Of a stretch of 64,000 nucleotides of DNA, positions 36,806 through 44,878 are shown in pieces. Each line of letters begins with the position of its first letter. The first letter of the stretch is position 1. Both the position numbers and the translations under genes were made by a program. Location of the stretch: the NCBI RefSeq assembly GCF_011064615.1, contig NZ_JAALJH010000046.1, forward strand, positions 1 to 64,000, given 5' to 3'. A model generated the notes under the pieces. The model did not search any database. It was given only the letters and a program-made list of their open reading frames with translations, and was not told the origin of the DNA. The DNA is from Aquisphaera insulae (GTDB lineage Bacteria; Planctomycetota; Planctomycetia; Isosphaerales; Isosphaeraceae).

Positions 36806-36932
36806 GATCGCCTCGGGGCGAGGTCTGGCCGGTTTCCATCCACGATTCAGGTGTAACCGACCGCGCTGAATTCTTCAACAAGTATTTGACGGCCGGCGGA
36901 CGAGCCGGGGCGAGCGGAGTGAGGGGCATCGG

Positions 36933-37331
36933 TCAGGCGGGCAGATGACGGAACGCCTGCCAGGTGAGCACGGCGCACGGCACGGCCCCGACCAGGCCGA
37001 CGACGCGGAAGACGCCGAATCCCCGCTTACACCGGTCTGCCCTGGCGAGCATGCGCTCCGACACGCCCGGGACGATCATGTAGAGGATCGACTTCAGCGT
37101 CATGCCCCAGCCGGCGACGGTCACCATCACCGGCCAGTCCCAGGCCCACCGGTTGTGGCCGACGACCACGAGGAGGCCGATCGGCAGGGTGTACATGCCG
37201 ATGATCAGCGGCGCCACTCCGGTCCGCGTCAGGACCCGGAAGAACTCGGCCCACAACTTCGGCTGAGAGGCGTGCGACAAACAGGCGATCAGGAGCATCG
37301 GGGCGACAAGGGCGTCGATGTACGCGGACAT
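36933..37331 (-). CDS. Small integral membrane protein
   Basis: A 132-aa protein with about four hydrophobic segments (DALVAPMLLIACLSH; TGVAPLIIGMYTLPIGLLVVVGH; VMVTVAGWGMTLKSILYMIVP; GVFRVVGLVGAVPCAVLTW). Family not recognised. The ATG at 37331 is chosen because the longer version adds a polar, unlikely N-terminus. An AT-rich palindrome lies about 75 bp upstream. Confidence 0.6.
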   Translation of the reverse strand: MSAYIDALVAPMLLIACLSHASQPKLWAEFFRVLTRTGVAPLIIGMYTLPIGLLVVVGHNRWAWDWPVMVTVAGWGMTLKSILYMIVPGVSERMLARADRCKRGFGVFRVVGLVGAVPCAVLTWQAFRHLPA

Positions 37332-37404
37332 TGGGCGGGCCCTCCAGAGGCATGGTGTCGGATCGGGGCGCAGTCTATCCGGATGTATCTGTACTGCAAA
37401 ATAA

Positions 37405-37426
37405 AAATTTTGGCGATCCAAAATTT
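37405..37426. promoter_or_regulatory. AT-rich palindrome in promoter of the small membrane-protein gene
   Basis: AAATTTTGG and CCAAAATTT are perfect 9-bp arms around CGAT, a rare AT-rich stretch in this GC-rich DNA. Its position 74-95 bp before the ATG on the minus strand suggests an operator. Confidence 0.4.
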
Positions 37427-37550
37427 GCGCCCGTTCCGTCAGTGGTTACCTGTTCGGCCCTGGTGAGTGGGAGAGCCGGCCGTTGATCGTCTTCGGGCTC
37501 GAATCGGTGGCCTTCGTCGCGTGCCGATAGGGATCGGCGACCGCATCCGG

Positions 37551-37815
37551 CGGGACCGTCCCAGATCCTGAGGGCGGTTCTGGACACTCCTGGCCACCGC
37601 GTAGGGGATCCGGGTGGCCGTGGTGGAACACCACGGGACCGCCGTGGCCTCCAGGCGAAGCCCGTTGGGCGCGACAGCTTGCCGCACCGTGGAGTTCCAC
37701 CACGGCCACCCAGGCTCAGCTCGGAGCCGACGTGACGTCGACCTCGGTCTCGTACCATCGCGGTTTGAGACCCTGCCGAAGCCCGTGTGCCCCTGCCCTT
37801 CGTTGAACGGTATTG
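37551..37815. mobile_element. Chimeric palindromic element
   Basis: The left part (about 37551-37611, GGGACCGTCCC then CTGAGGG and GGACACTCCTGGCC) matches, in reverse, the right half of the element in parE at 13.8 kb. The right part (37612-37815) matches 17952-18155 of the MITE, same length, including its right terminal inverted repeat (37797-37815). No left terminal repeat is present. The copy is therefore a recombinant of two subtypes joined at the shared REP core (37612-37711). Confidence 0.7.
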
Positions 37816-37829
37816 GGGCTAAACCGGCT

Positions 37830-38282
37830 CACAGAAGGGGCCAACCCGAGGGACCATTCTGGTTCAAGACGGACTCTCGGGCAATCCGGGGGATTTGCCG
37901 GCTGGCCGATGGTCTCCGATTGCGGGGGCGTGGGGCCGGGGCCAAGATGGAGGGGAGATCGAGGCACGAGGCGGGGAGGGACGGCCCGCGATCGGCACGG
38001 GCTTCGGCCGGCGGCTTTCGCGACCACGCGATCAACCGTGGCCGCACGGGGGCGAGGTCTTCCACATCCGAGATCGCCGCCATCCGCCCCTCGATCCGCC
38101 GTGACCGCTCTCGCGGCTCGGAGACTCAGGGGGCCGCGACGGCCGGTCGGCCGGGCCCGGTGCGAGGGCCTCCGGGCCGATCGAGGCCGCGACGGCAGGA
38201 CGACCTTCCGGGTTCGCCGTCCCCGGGCCCCGCCGCGAGTCGGCGGGTCAACACGCCCCTTCCCGACGATGGAGATGCCGAG
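37830..38282. other. Leader region before the glucose/sorbosone dehydrogenase gene
   Basis: About 450 bp without a supported gene. An open frame continues upstream of 38283 in phase with the dehydrogenase, but it has no planctomycete-like signal sequence and runs into the repeat, so it is treated as non-coding. Confidence 0.5.
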
Positions 38283-39944
38283 ATGAGACGACTCGGGACG
38301 ATCCTCGCGCGGCGATCGACGGGCCATGACTCCGCGGGCCCGTCGCCGCCCGGGCCCTTTGAGGCGAGCAGGGATCGCCGCCGGGGCGGGGACCGCGCCG
38401 ACCGTCGCCGCCGGCCGGAGCTGGAACGGGTCGAGGATCGCACGCTGCTGGCGGGCGGCCCCGCGGTCCTGGACCCGACCCTCTCCGTCCGGACCGTCGT
38501 CGGCGGCATGTCCCAGCCGATCGCCATGGCGTTCCTGGGCAAGGACGACTTCCTGCTGCTGGAGAAGGGGACCGGCCAGGTGCACCGGATCGTCGGCGGC
38601 GTGGACGCCGGCACGGTGCTGGACCTCCCGGTCAACGCCGCGGCGGAGCGGGGCCTGCTCGGCATCGCGCTCCACCCCAATTTCCCGAAGAACCCGCGGG
38701 TCTATCTCTTCTGGACCGAGAGCTCCACCGGCGCCGACAGCACGGATCTCGGCCAGGTGCCGCTCCTGGGCAACCGGGTCGACAGCTTCCTCTGGAACGG
38801 ATCGTCCCTGACTTATGAAAAGACCCTCATCCGCCTGCGTGCCTTCCAGGCCGACGAGGGCCAGCCGCCGGCGGGCAGTCACAACGGCGGCGTGATCCGG
38901 TTCGGGCCCGACCGCAAGCTCTACGTCTTCGTCGGCGACGAGGGCCGCCGGGGCTGGATGCAGAACCTCGGCTCGGGCCCCTTCGGGCCGGGCCGGCCCG
39001 ACGACCAGTTCGGCGGCCCGGCGCCCGACGAGGCGCACCTGACCGGCGTGGTCCTGCGGCTCAACCCCGACGGCTCCGCCCCGCGCGACAACCCCTTCGC
39101 CCGCGTCGATGCCCGGCAGGTCACGCGGCTCGCCTCGGCCTCCGGCGTGGACCTGACGGCGGACCAGGTCCGGCAATCCGTGGCGAGCATCCGCAAGGTC
39201 TTCTCGTACGGCCACCGCAACAGCATCGGCATGGCCTTCGATCCGGCCTCCGGCGGCCTCTGGCTCCAGGAGAACGGCGACGACAGCTTCAGCGAGCTGA
39301 ACCGCGTCGGCCGCGGCGAGAACGGCGGCTGGATCCAGGTCGCGGGCCCGGTCGGGCGGATCGCCGAGTTCCGGGGGATCGAGACCACCTTCGGCGGTCG
39401 CAACCTCCAGCAGGGCCGCTGGTCCCCCGACCGGATCGCCGACTCCCCGGCCGAGGCGCTCGCCCGGCTGGTCCAACTCCCCGGATCGCGCTACAGCGAC
39501 CCGGAGTTCAGTTGGCGGTGGGAGATGGCCCCCGGCGGCATCGGCTTCCTGAGCAGCCGGGCCCTGGGCCGCCAGTATCGGAACGACCTCTTCGTGGCCG
39601 CCGCGACCACCGCCCTGGACGGGGGCTACCTCTTCCGCTTCGACCTGTCGAGGGACCGGCGACAAATCGCCCCGAGCGACCCCCGGCTGGCCGACCGGGT
39701 GGCGGACAACACCGCCAAGCACGAGGTCACCGAGAGCGAGAGCCTGCTCTTCGGCACCGGCTTCGGGGTCGGGACCGACGTCCAGACCGGCCCCGACGGC
39801 AACCTCTACGTGGTCTCGTTCTCCGACGGGGCGGTCTACGTGATCGCCCGGGCGGCGGGGGCGGGCACCTTCGCGAGCCGGGCCGCGCGGGCGAGTGGCC
39901 CGTTCGCGGCGGCCGCCCGCCCGCCGAGGCCTCCGCGGGCATGA
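38283..39944 (+). CDS. Secreted glucose/sorbosone dehydrogenase-like protein (PQQ-type beta-propeller)
   Basis: A 553-aa protein. After a basic N-terminus it has ELERVEDRTLL (47-57), the short motif seen at the start of many planctomycete exported proteins and also in the giant RHS protein of this window. The GSDH six-bladed propeller follows: IAMAFLGKDDFLLLEKGTGQVHRI, GLLGIALHPNFPKNPRVYLFW, SHNGGVIRFGPDRKLYVFVGD, YGHRNSIGMAFDP and GTDVQTGPDGNLYVVSF. Relatives oxidise aldose sugars with PQQ outside the cytoplasm. The C-terminus is an Ala/Pro/Arg-rich tail. No PQQ synthesis genes are nearby. Confidence 0.85.
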   Translation: MRRLGTILARRSTGHDSAGPSPPGPFEASRDRRRGGDRADRRRRPELERVEDRTLLAGGPAVLDPTLSVRTVVGGMSQPIAMAFLGKDDFLLLEKGTGQVHRIVGGVDAGTVLDLPVNAAAERGLLGIALHPNFPKNPRVYLFWTESSTGADSTDLGQVPLLGNRVDSFLWNGSSLTYEKTLIRLRAFQADEGQPPAGSHNGGVIRFGPDRKLYVFVGDEGRRGWMQNLGSGPFGPGRPDDQFGGPAPDEAHLTGVVLRLNPDGSAPRDNPFARVDARQVTRLASASGVDLTADQVRQSVASIRKVFSYGHRNSIGMAFDPASGGLWLQENGDDSFSELNRVGRGENGGWIQVAGPVGRIAEFRGIETTFGGRNLQQGRWSPDRIADSPAEALARLVQLPGSRYSDPEFSWRWEMAPGGIGFLSSRALGRQYRNDLFVAAATTALDGGYLFRFDLSRDRRQIAPSDPRLADRVADNTAKHEVTESESLLFGTGFGVGTDVQTGPDGNLYVVSFSDGAVYVIARAAGAGTFASRAARASGPFAAAARPPRPPRA

Positions 39945-40029
39945 GGCCGCAGACCGGCGCGATCTTTGCCCGTAAGATCAGGGCAACGCACCGACGAGAC
40001 CCGGTCCCTTGCTCCTTCGGAGGCCCACC

Positions 40030-41238
40030 ATGGCACGACCGACCCCCACGATTCCCGAGGATACAGGCGCGACGCGACGGAGTTTCCTCCAGGCGGGCAC
40101 CGCCGTCTTGATGGTGGGCGGGGCGGGAGTCCTGCCCGCGAATCCGGCGGCGGGGGGCGAGGCCGCCGGGGCCCAGGGGGACGCGGAGTGGCGGAACAGG
40201 CAGCCCGGCATGGCCTATCGCCGGCTCGGGCGGACCGGCCTGATGATCTCCGAGGTCGTCAGCGGCGGCGACCCGATCACCCTGGAGAACTACCGTCACC
40301 TCAAGCTGGCCCTGGAGATGGGCCTGAACTACCTGGACATGGCCCCCGCCTACAATCGGGGCGACACGGAGAGGGCCTACGGCAAGCTCCTCGCGGCCTC
40401 GTCCGGCCGGCGCGACCGGGTCTTCCTGACCACCAAGGTGAGCGACTTCAACTCGGTGCGGACCCGGATGTATCGCCAGGTCCTCGAGGCCCTCCCGGAG
40501 TCGAAGCGGGCGGAGATCCGCGCCAGGGCCCGCGCGATCAAGGAATCGCGACGCGTCGAGAACCCCGGCTACTACCTGACCTACTTCCCCGGCCAGCAAG
40601 GCGCCTTCGAGGCGGCCTACCTCCGCGCGGCCATGCAGCCCGAGTTCGGCCCCCGGGTCGAGGGGAGCCGGGAGCTGCGCGAGACCATCGTCCAGTCGGT
40701 CGAGGGGAGCCTGAAGCGGGTCGGCACCGACCACTTCGATCTGCTGATGTGCCCCCACGGGGCCGACCTGCCCGAGGACCTCGCCTCGCCCGAGATCCGC
40801 GCGACGTTCGAGGACCTGAAGAAGCAGGGCAAGGTCCGATTCCTGGGCGTCACCTCCCACAACGACCCCGCCGGCGTGGCCCGCGCCGCGGCCGACGCCG
40901 GCCACTACGACGCCGCCATGGTCGCCTACAACGTGATCAACGGCGGCTACGTCGACGACGCGCTCCGCCACGCCGCCGCCAAGGGCCTGGGCGTGATCGC
41001 GATGAAGGCGGCCCACGCCGTCGCCACCCACCACAAGGCCCTCCAGCCGGTGCCCGACTGGCGGGTGCAGAAGGTGGAGCGGATCGTCCCGGGCGACCTC
41101 AAGGCCCCCCAGAAGGCCTACCTCTGGGCCCTCCAGAATCCCGACATCGCGGCCGTGATCTCCAACCTCTGGGACGAGACGTTCGTGAAGGAGAACCTCG
41201 GGCTGGCCGGCCGGAAGGTGGCCCTGAAGCCGGCCTGA
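40030..41238 (+). CDS. Tat-exported aldo/keto reductase-family protein
   Basis: A 402-aa protein. The twin-arginine signal is TRRSFLQAGTAVLMVGGAGV (about 17-36). The aldo/keto reductase barrel starts at YRRLGRTGLMISEVVSGGDPIT and includes LNYLDMAPAYNRGDTERAYGKLL (the expected Asp and Tyr of the active site) and FLTTKV; it also has RFLGVTSHND and the late GDLKAPQKAYLWALQNPDIAAVISN. Export of an aldo/keto reductase is common in planctomycetes and suggests a partner other than free NADPH, perhaps bound cofactor. GGAGG lies 8 bp before the ATG at 40030. Confidence 0.88.
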   Translation: MARPTPTIPEDTGATRRSFLQAGTAVLMVGGAGVLPANPAAGGEAAGAQGDAEWRNRQPGMAYRRLGRTGLMISEVVSGGDPITLENYRHLKLALEMGLNYLDMAPAYNRGDTERAYGKLLAASSGRRDRVFLTTKVSDFNSVRTRMYRQVLEALPESKRAEIRARARAIKESRRVENPGYYLTYFPGQQGAFEAAYLRAAMQPEFGPRVEGSRELRETIVQSVEGSLKRVGTDHFDLLMCPHGADLPEDLASPEIRATFEDLKKQGKVRFLGVTSHNDPAGVARAAADAGHYDAAMVAYNVINGGYVDDALRHAAAKGLGVIAMKAAHAVATHHKALQPVPDWRVQKVERIVPGDLKAPQKAYLWALQNPDIAAVISNLWDETFVKENLGLAGRKVALKPA

Positions 41239-41419
41239 TCCCGGCCCGTCAGGTTGGGCGGCGCGGCCGGCCAAGGCGGCCGGGCCGGTCCCCTTGCGCC
41301 CCCGGTACGCCCGCCCGCCGGACGGGCCGTGCGTCGCCCCACCCTGGACACACGCGCCGCCGGGGCCCATCCTGGGTCGGTGGTGGCTCACACACGGCGC
41401 GAACCCCGGGAGGTCTGCG

Positions 41420-42265
41420 ATGCGGCCATTCCTGACGGCGATGACGATCACCCTCTCGGCCGCGGCGGCGGCCACGGCGATGGCGGCCGAGGAGCCCGAG
41501 GCGGACGGCTACCGGCTGGCCTGGGCAGACGAGTTCAACCGGGACGGGAACCTGGACGAGAAGGACTGGACGTTCGAGCGGGGGTTCGTCCGCAACAACG
41601 AGCTCCAGTGGTATCAGCCGGAGAACGCCGCCTGCCGGGGCGGCCTGCTGGTCATCGAGGCGCGGCGCGAGACGAAGCCCAACCCGGGCCACGCGGCCGG
41701 CAGCCGCGACTGGAGGCGCGGTCGGGAGAAGATCGAGTACACCTCGGCCAGCGTCACGACCCGCGGCAAGCACGCGTGGAAGTACGGCCGATTCGAGATC
41801 CGGGCCCGGATCGACACGCGGCCCGGCATGTGGCCCGCCTTCTGGACCCTGGGGACCGCCGGCCCGTGGCCCTCCAACGGCGAGATCGACATCATGGAGT
41901 ACTACCGCGGCATCCTGCTGGCCAACGTGGCCTGGGGCACCGACCGGCGATTCGTCGCCAGGTGGCACACCGTCAAGAAGCCGATCGCCGAGTTCAAGGA
42001 CCCCGAGTGGTCCAGGGCCTTCCACGTCTGGCGGATGGACTGGGACGAGAAGGCGATCCGCCTGTACGTCGACGGCGAATTGCTCAACGAGACGAGCCTG
42101 GCGGGGACCATCAACGGCGACGCGGCCCGCCTCAACCCATTCCAGCATGAGCATTACCTGCTCCTGAACCTGGCCGTCGGCGGCGACAACGGCGGCGACC
42201 CGTCGAGGACCGAGTTCCCGGCGCGATACGAGATCGATTACGTGCGCGTCTACCAGAAGCCGTGA
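41420..42265 (+). CDS. Secreted GH16 beta-glucanase (laminarinase-like)
   Basis: A 281-aa glycoside hydrolase with a signal peptide (about 1-22, ITLSAAAAATAMAAE). The GH16 catalytic motif is Glu155-Ile-Asp157-Ile-Met-Glu160 (GEIDIMEYY), with Glu155 as nucleophile and Glu160 as acid/base. LAWADEFNRDGNLDEKDW and the closing YEIDYVRVYQK are typical of GH16_3 laminarinases, which cut beta-1,3-glucans. GGGAGG precedes the ATG. Its 3' half is repeated 1.25 kb downstream on the far side of a toxin-antitoxin pair. Confidence 0.92.
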   Translation: MRPFLTAMTITLSAAAAATAMAAEEPEADGYRLAWADEFNRDGNLDEKDWTFERGFVRNNELQWYQPENAACRGGLLVIEARRETKPNPGHAAGSRDWRRGREKIEYTSASVTTRGKHAWKYGRFEIRARIDTRPGMWPAFWTLGTAGPWPSNGEIDIMEYYRGILLANVAWGTDRRFVARWHTVKKPIAEFKDPEWSRAFHVWRMDWDEKAIRLYVDGELLNETSLAGTINGDAARLNPFQHEHYLLLNLAVGGDNGGDPSRTEFPARYEIDYVRVYQKP

Positions 42266-42279
42266 GGCCCGGGAGGGAT
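41849..42279 (+). repeat. 431-bp direct repeat, copy 1 (inside and just after the GH16 gene)
   Basis: Copy 1 runs from the codons for LGTAGPW in the GH16 gene to 14 bp past its stop. Copy 2 is at 43531-43961 with the same length and about a dozen substitutions (near 97% identity by eye). Together they bracket 1,251 bp holding the antitoxin and PIN genes. Confidence 0.9.
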
Positions 42280-42419
42280 GTCGCAACTCCTCGGTTCATG
42301 GATTGACTGGTCTGCGTGTCTGCTGGATGAGTCCGAACTGTTGTTTCGTTGATTTCGTCTGTTGCGTTGGTTTCGCCGTTGTGGCAAGATGCACAGGTCG
42401 TCCCGTGGAAAGGCGAGCC

Positions 42420-42884
42420 ATGCCGATCAGCAGACCCGAGATCATCGAACCAGGGCAGTCGGAAGTGCAGATCGCCCGGGAAACGGGGCGAGCATTGGCT
42501 TCTCGACTCGAACGGGGTGAGTCTTCGCTCGAATTCCGGGACGCGGGGACGGGTGAGACGCTCACCCTCCCGCCGTCGGCGGAGCGGGCCTTGCTCCAGG
42601 TGCTGGAAGAGATGGGGCGAGGGCGAGCGGTCACGGTCACGTCGGTCGCCGCCGAATTATCCACGCAGCAAGCGGCGGACATCCTCAACGTCTCCCGCCC
42701 TTATGTGGTCAAGCTGGTGGACGAGGGCACGCTGCCGGCTCGCAAGGTCGGTCCCCACCGCCGGTTGCTGCTGGGCGACGTGGTGGCCTACAAGGATTCG
42801 ATGTACGCCAGGCAGGTGAAGGCGATGGAGGAGCTGGTGGCCCTGACCGAGGACCTCGGTCTGTACGATGTCGATCCGAAATGA
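42420..42884 (+). CDS. Antitoxin with excisionase-type helix-turn-helix
   Basis: A 154-aa DNA-binding protein. Residues about 78-125 (ELSTQQAADILNVSRPYVVKLVDEGTLPARKVGPHRRL in outline) are a MerR/excisionase-like HTH. The N-terminal half is charged and probably contacts the toxin. Its stop overlaps the start of the PIN gene in ATGA (42881-42884), the usual coupling of type II antitoxin and toxin. The upstream 150 bp is less GC-rich than its surroundings and probably holds the promoter and autoregulatory site. Confidence 0.85.
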   Translation: MPISRPEIIEPGQSEVQIARETGRALASRLERGESSLEFRDAGTGETLTLPPSAERALLQVLEEMGRGRAVTVTSVAAELSTQQAADILNVSRPYVVKLVDEGTLPARKVGPHRRLLLGDVVAYKDSMYARQVKAMEELVALTEDLGLYDVDPK

Positions 42885-43453
42885 GCCGCGCCCCCGCCGT
42901 CATCTGCGACTCATGCATCCTCTTCCCGCCCTCGCTTCGAGACCTCTTCGTCTGGCTGGGGATCACCGGCGCGTGCCGCCCGCGATGGACCGCCGCCATC
43001 CACGAAGAGTGGACGCGGAGCGTCCTGGCCGCGCGGACCAACGTTTCGGCCGAGAGCCTCGCCCGGTGTCGCAGCCTGATGGACGCCGCCGTGCCGGACT
43101 GCCTGGTGAACGGATATGAGGCGCTCATCCCCTCGCTGACTCTCCCCGATCCGGACGACCGGCATGTGCTGGCCGCGGCGATCCACGCCGGCGTCGAGAA
43201 CATCGTCACGTTCAACCTGAGAGATTTCCCCGAAGAGCAGACTCGACCGCACGGAGTGATCGCCATTCCTCCGGACGACTTCCTCGTTCGGTTGCTCGAT
43301 GGGTTCGAGGACGAGGTGTGCCGGGCCGTACAGAGCCAGCGAGCACTCCTCAAGAATCCTCCGAAGACGACGGCGCAACACCTGGCCACGCTTGAGAAGA
43401 TCGGGCTCATGCAGGCGGCCTCGCTGCTTCGGGCCCACGACGCGAGGCTATAG
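42881..43453 (+). CDS. PIN-domain toxin (VapC-like, long form)
   Basis: A 190-aa PIN-domain ribonuclease toxin. Acidic active-site residues are in VICDSCILFP (Asp10), HEEW (Glu42/43), LPDPDDRHVLAAAI (Asp90-93) and FNLRDFP (Asp115). It is about 50 residues longer than classic VapC, with a helical C-terminus ending LEKIGLMQAASLLRAHD, the form usually paired with excisionase-like antitoxins. All key residues are present, so the module looks active, in contrast with the two broken TA loci at 13.4 and 18.3 kb. Confidence 0.85.
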   Translation: MSRAPAVICDSCILFPPSLRDLFVWLGITGACRPRWTAAIHEEWTRSVLAARTNVSAESLARCRSLMDAAVPDCLVNGYEALIPSLTLPDPDDRHVLAAAIHAGVENIVTFNLRDFPEEQTRPHGVIAIPPDDFLVRLLDGFEDEVCRAVQSQRALLKNPPKTTAQHLATLEKIGLMQAASLLRAHDARL

Positions 43454-43530
43454 GCCCAGTCGATTGCGCTCGACCGCCGCGTTCATCTTCCGCACAAAGC
43501 CACAGGGCCATTCTGGCTTTCCACCTGACG

Positions 43531-43947
43531 CTGGGGACCGCCGGCCCGTGGCCCTCCAACGGCGAGATCGACATCATGGAGTATTACCGCGGCACCCTGC
43601 TGGCCAACGTGGCCTGGGGCACCGACCGGCGATTCGTCGCCAGGTGGCACACCGTCAAGAAGCCGATCGCCGAGTTCAAGGACCCCGAGTGGTCGAAGGC
43701 CTTCCACGTCTGGCGGATGGACTGGGACGACAAGGCGATCCGCCTCTACGTGGACGGCGCGCTGCTCAACGAGACCAGCCTGGCGGGGACCATCAACGGC
43801 GACGCGGCCCGCCTCAACCCATTCCAGCATGAGCATTACCTGCTCCTGAACCTGGTCGTCGGCGGCGACAACGGCGGCGACCCGTCGAGGACCGAGTTCC
43901 CGGCGCGATACGAGATCGACTACGTGCGCGTCTACCAGAAGCCGTGA
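43531..43947 (+). pseudogene. 5'-truncated duplicate of the GH16 gene
   Basis: The DNA repeats the GH16 gene from LGTAGPW to the stop codon, including the catalytic GEIDIMEYY, with about 97% identity. It lacks the signal peptide and first 143 residues, and no in-frame start lies before the catalytic motif, so it is a pseudogene. The junction at 43531 abuts DNA following the PIN gene. Reading frame is intact to the end, suggesting a recent event. Confidence 0.88.
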
Positions 43948-44049
43948 GGCCCGGGAGGGATCTGGAACGGGTTCAATGACATGTGTAGGATGTAGGGGAG
44001 TTCTCCTGATACCGCATCATCGAGACAGGGGCCTGGGACGGGGTGAATC

Positions 44050-44835
44050 ATGTCCGGCCGACGGATTGCGTTCGATCCGGGCGTGGCCCGGTGCCTCCGA
44101 TCGCTGGGACGGCAGGCGGTCATGGCGGCGACCTGGCTGATCGTCGTCGGGTACTTCGGGGCGGCGTTCTTCATCCGCGAAGGTCGGCAGCCCTGGGGCG
44201 TCCTCGTCGACTTCACCGGCGGATTCGTTTGCGCCGCCGCGATGGCGTGCGGCATGACCCTCGTCCTGGGGTGCAAGCGACGCTGGGGCTTCGAGGTCGT
44301 GGCCTCGATCCTGGTCCCGGCTGCGCTCCTGGCTGGAGGTGTCTATCTCTCGTTCTGGCTCGCCCCGCCCCTGGGCCAGGGCCTGCTGGGGGCGACAGGT
44401 CGGAGCTTCTTCGAGGCCAGGGATAAGCTCCTCGACGCGATCGTTGAGCTTGCCTGGCTCGCGATGCCGATCGGCGCGGTCTTGGGCGTCGCGATCGGGG
44501 GCGTCGCCAGCCTGCTGCTCCTCGCGGGGAGGCGCTGGCCCCACCTCGTCGCAGGCACGGCGATGGGGCTGGTCATCGCCTGCGCGATCACCTCGGCGCA
44601 TGTCATCGCGTTCAGCCGCCTGATCGATCTCGTCGTGCGGTATCGACTTCACGGGCTCCCGGCCATTTACCTGGCCTGGTACATGAGATTCGCCCAGGCA
44701 TCGGCCGTGGGCGCGACCGCGGGGGCCGTGGTCGGAGCGGCCGTCGCCTGTGCCGTCCTGTGGTTGGCCGGCCGGTCACGGTCGCGAACCGGCGCGTTGA
44801 GCGGCCTCCACCCGTCGATCTCGCCCTCTCCGTAG
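44050..44835 (+). CDS. Integral membrane protein of unknown function
   Basis: A 261-aa protein with about six hydrophobic segments (VMAATWLIVVGYFGAAFF; GGFVCAAAMACGMTLVL; VVASILVPAALLAGGVYLSF; MPIGAVLGVAIGGVASLLLLA; LVAGTAMGLVIACAI; GAVVGAAVACAVLWLAG). Family not recognised. It stands alone, convergent with the next gene. Confidence 0.6.
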   Translation: MSGRRIAFDPGVARCLRSLGRQAVMAATWLIVVGYFGAAFFIREGRQPWGVLVDFTGGFVCAAAMACGMTLVLGCKRRWGFEVVASILVPAALLAGGVYLSFWLAPPLGQGLLGATGRSFFEARDKLLDAIVELAWLAMPIGAVLGVAIGGVASLLLLAGRRWPHLVAGTAMGLVIACAITSAHVIAFSRLIDLVVRYRLHGLPAIYLAWYMRFAQASAVGATAGAVVGAAVACAVLWLAGRSRSRTGALSGLHPSISPSP

Positions 44836-44878
44836 GACGTCGAAGAGGCCGCCCCGCGGGGATCCGCGGCCCTCCGGC

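Noticed and set aside
37614..38282. N-terminal extension of the dehydrogenase frame back into the repeat
   Set aside because: The extension is Arg/Pro-rich, starts inside a mobile repeat and would hide the export motif; the ATG at 38283 is normal.
43576..43947. 123-codon frame starting at MEYYRG as a real small glucanase
   Set aside because: It begins after most of the catalytic motif and lacks a signal peptide; it is the open remainder of a truncated duplicate.
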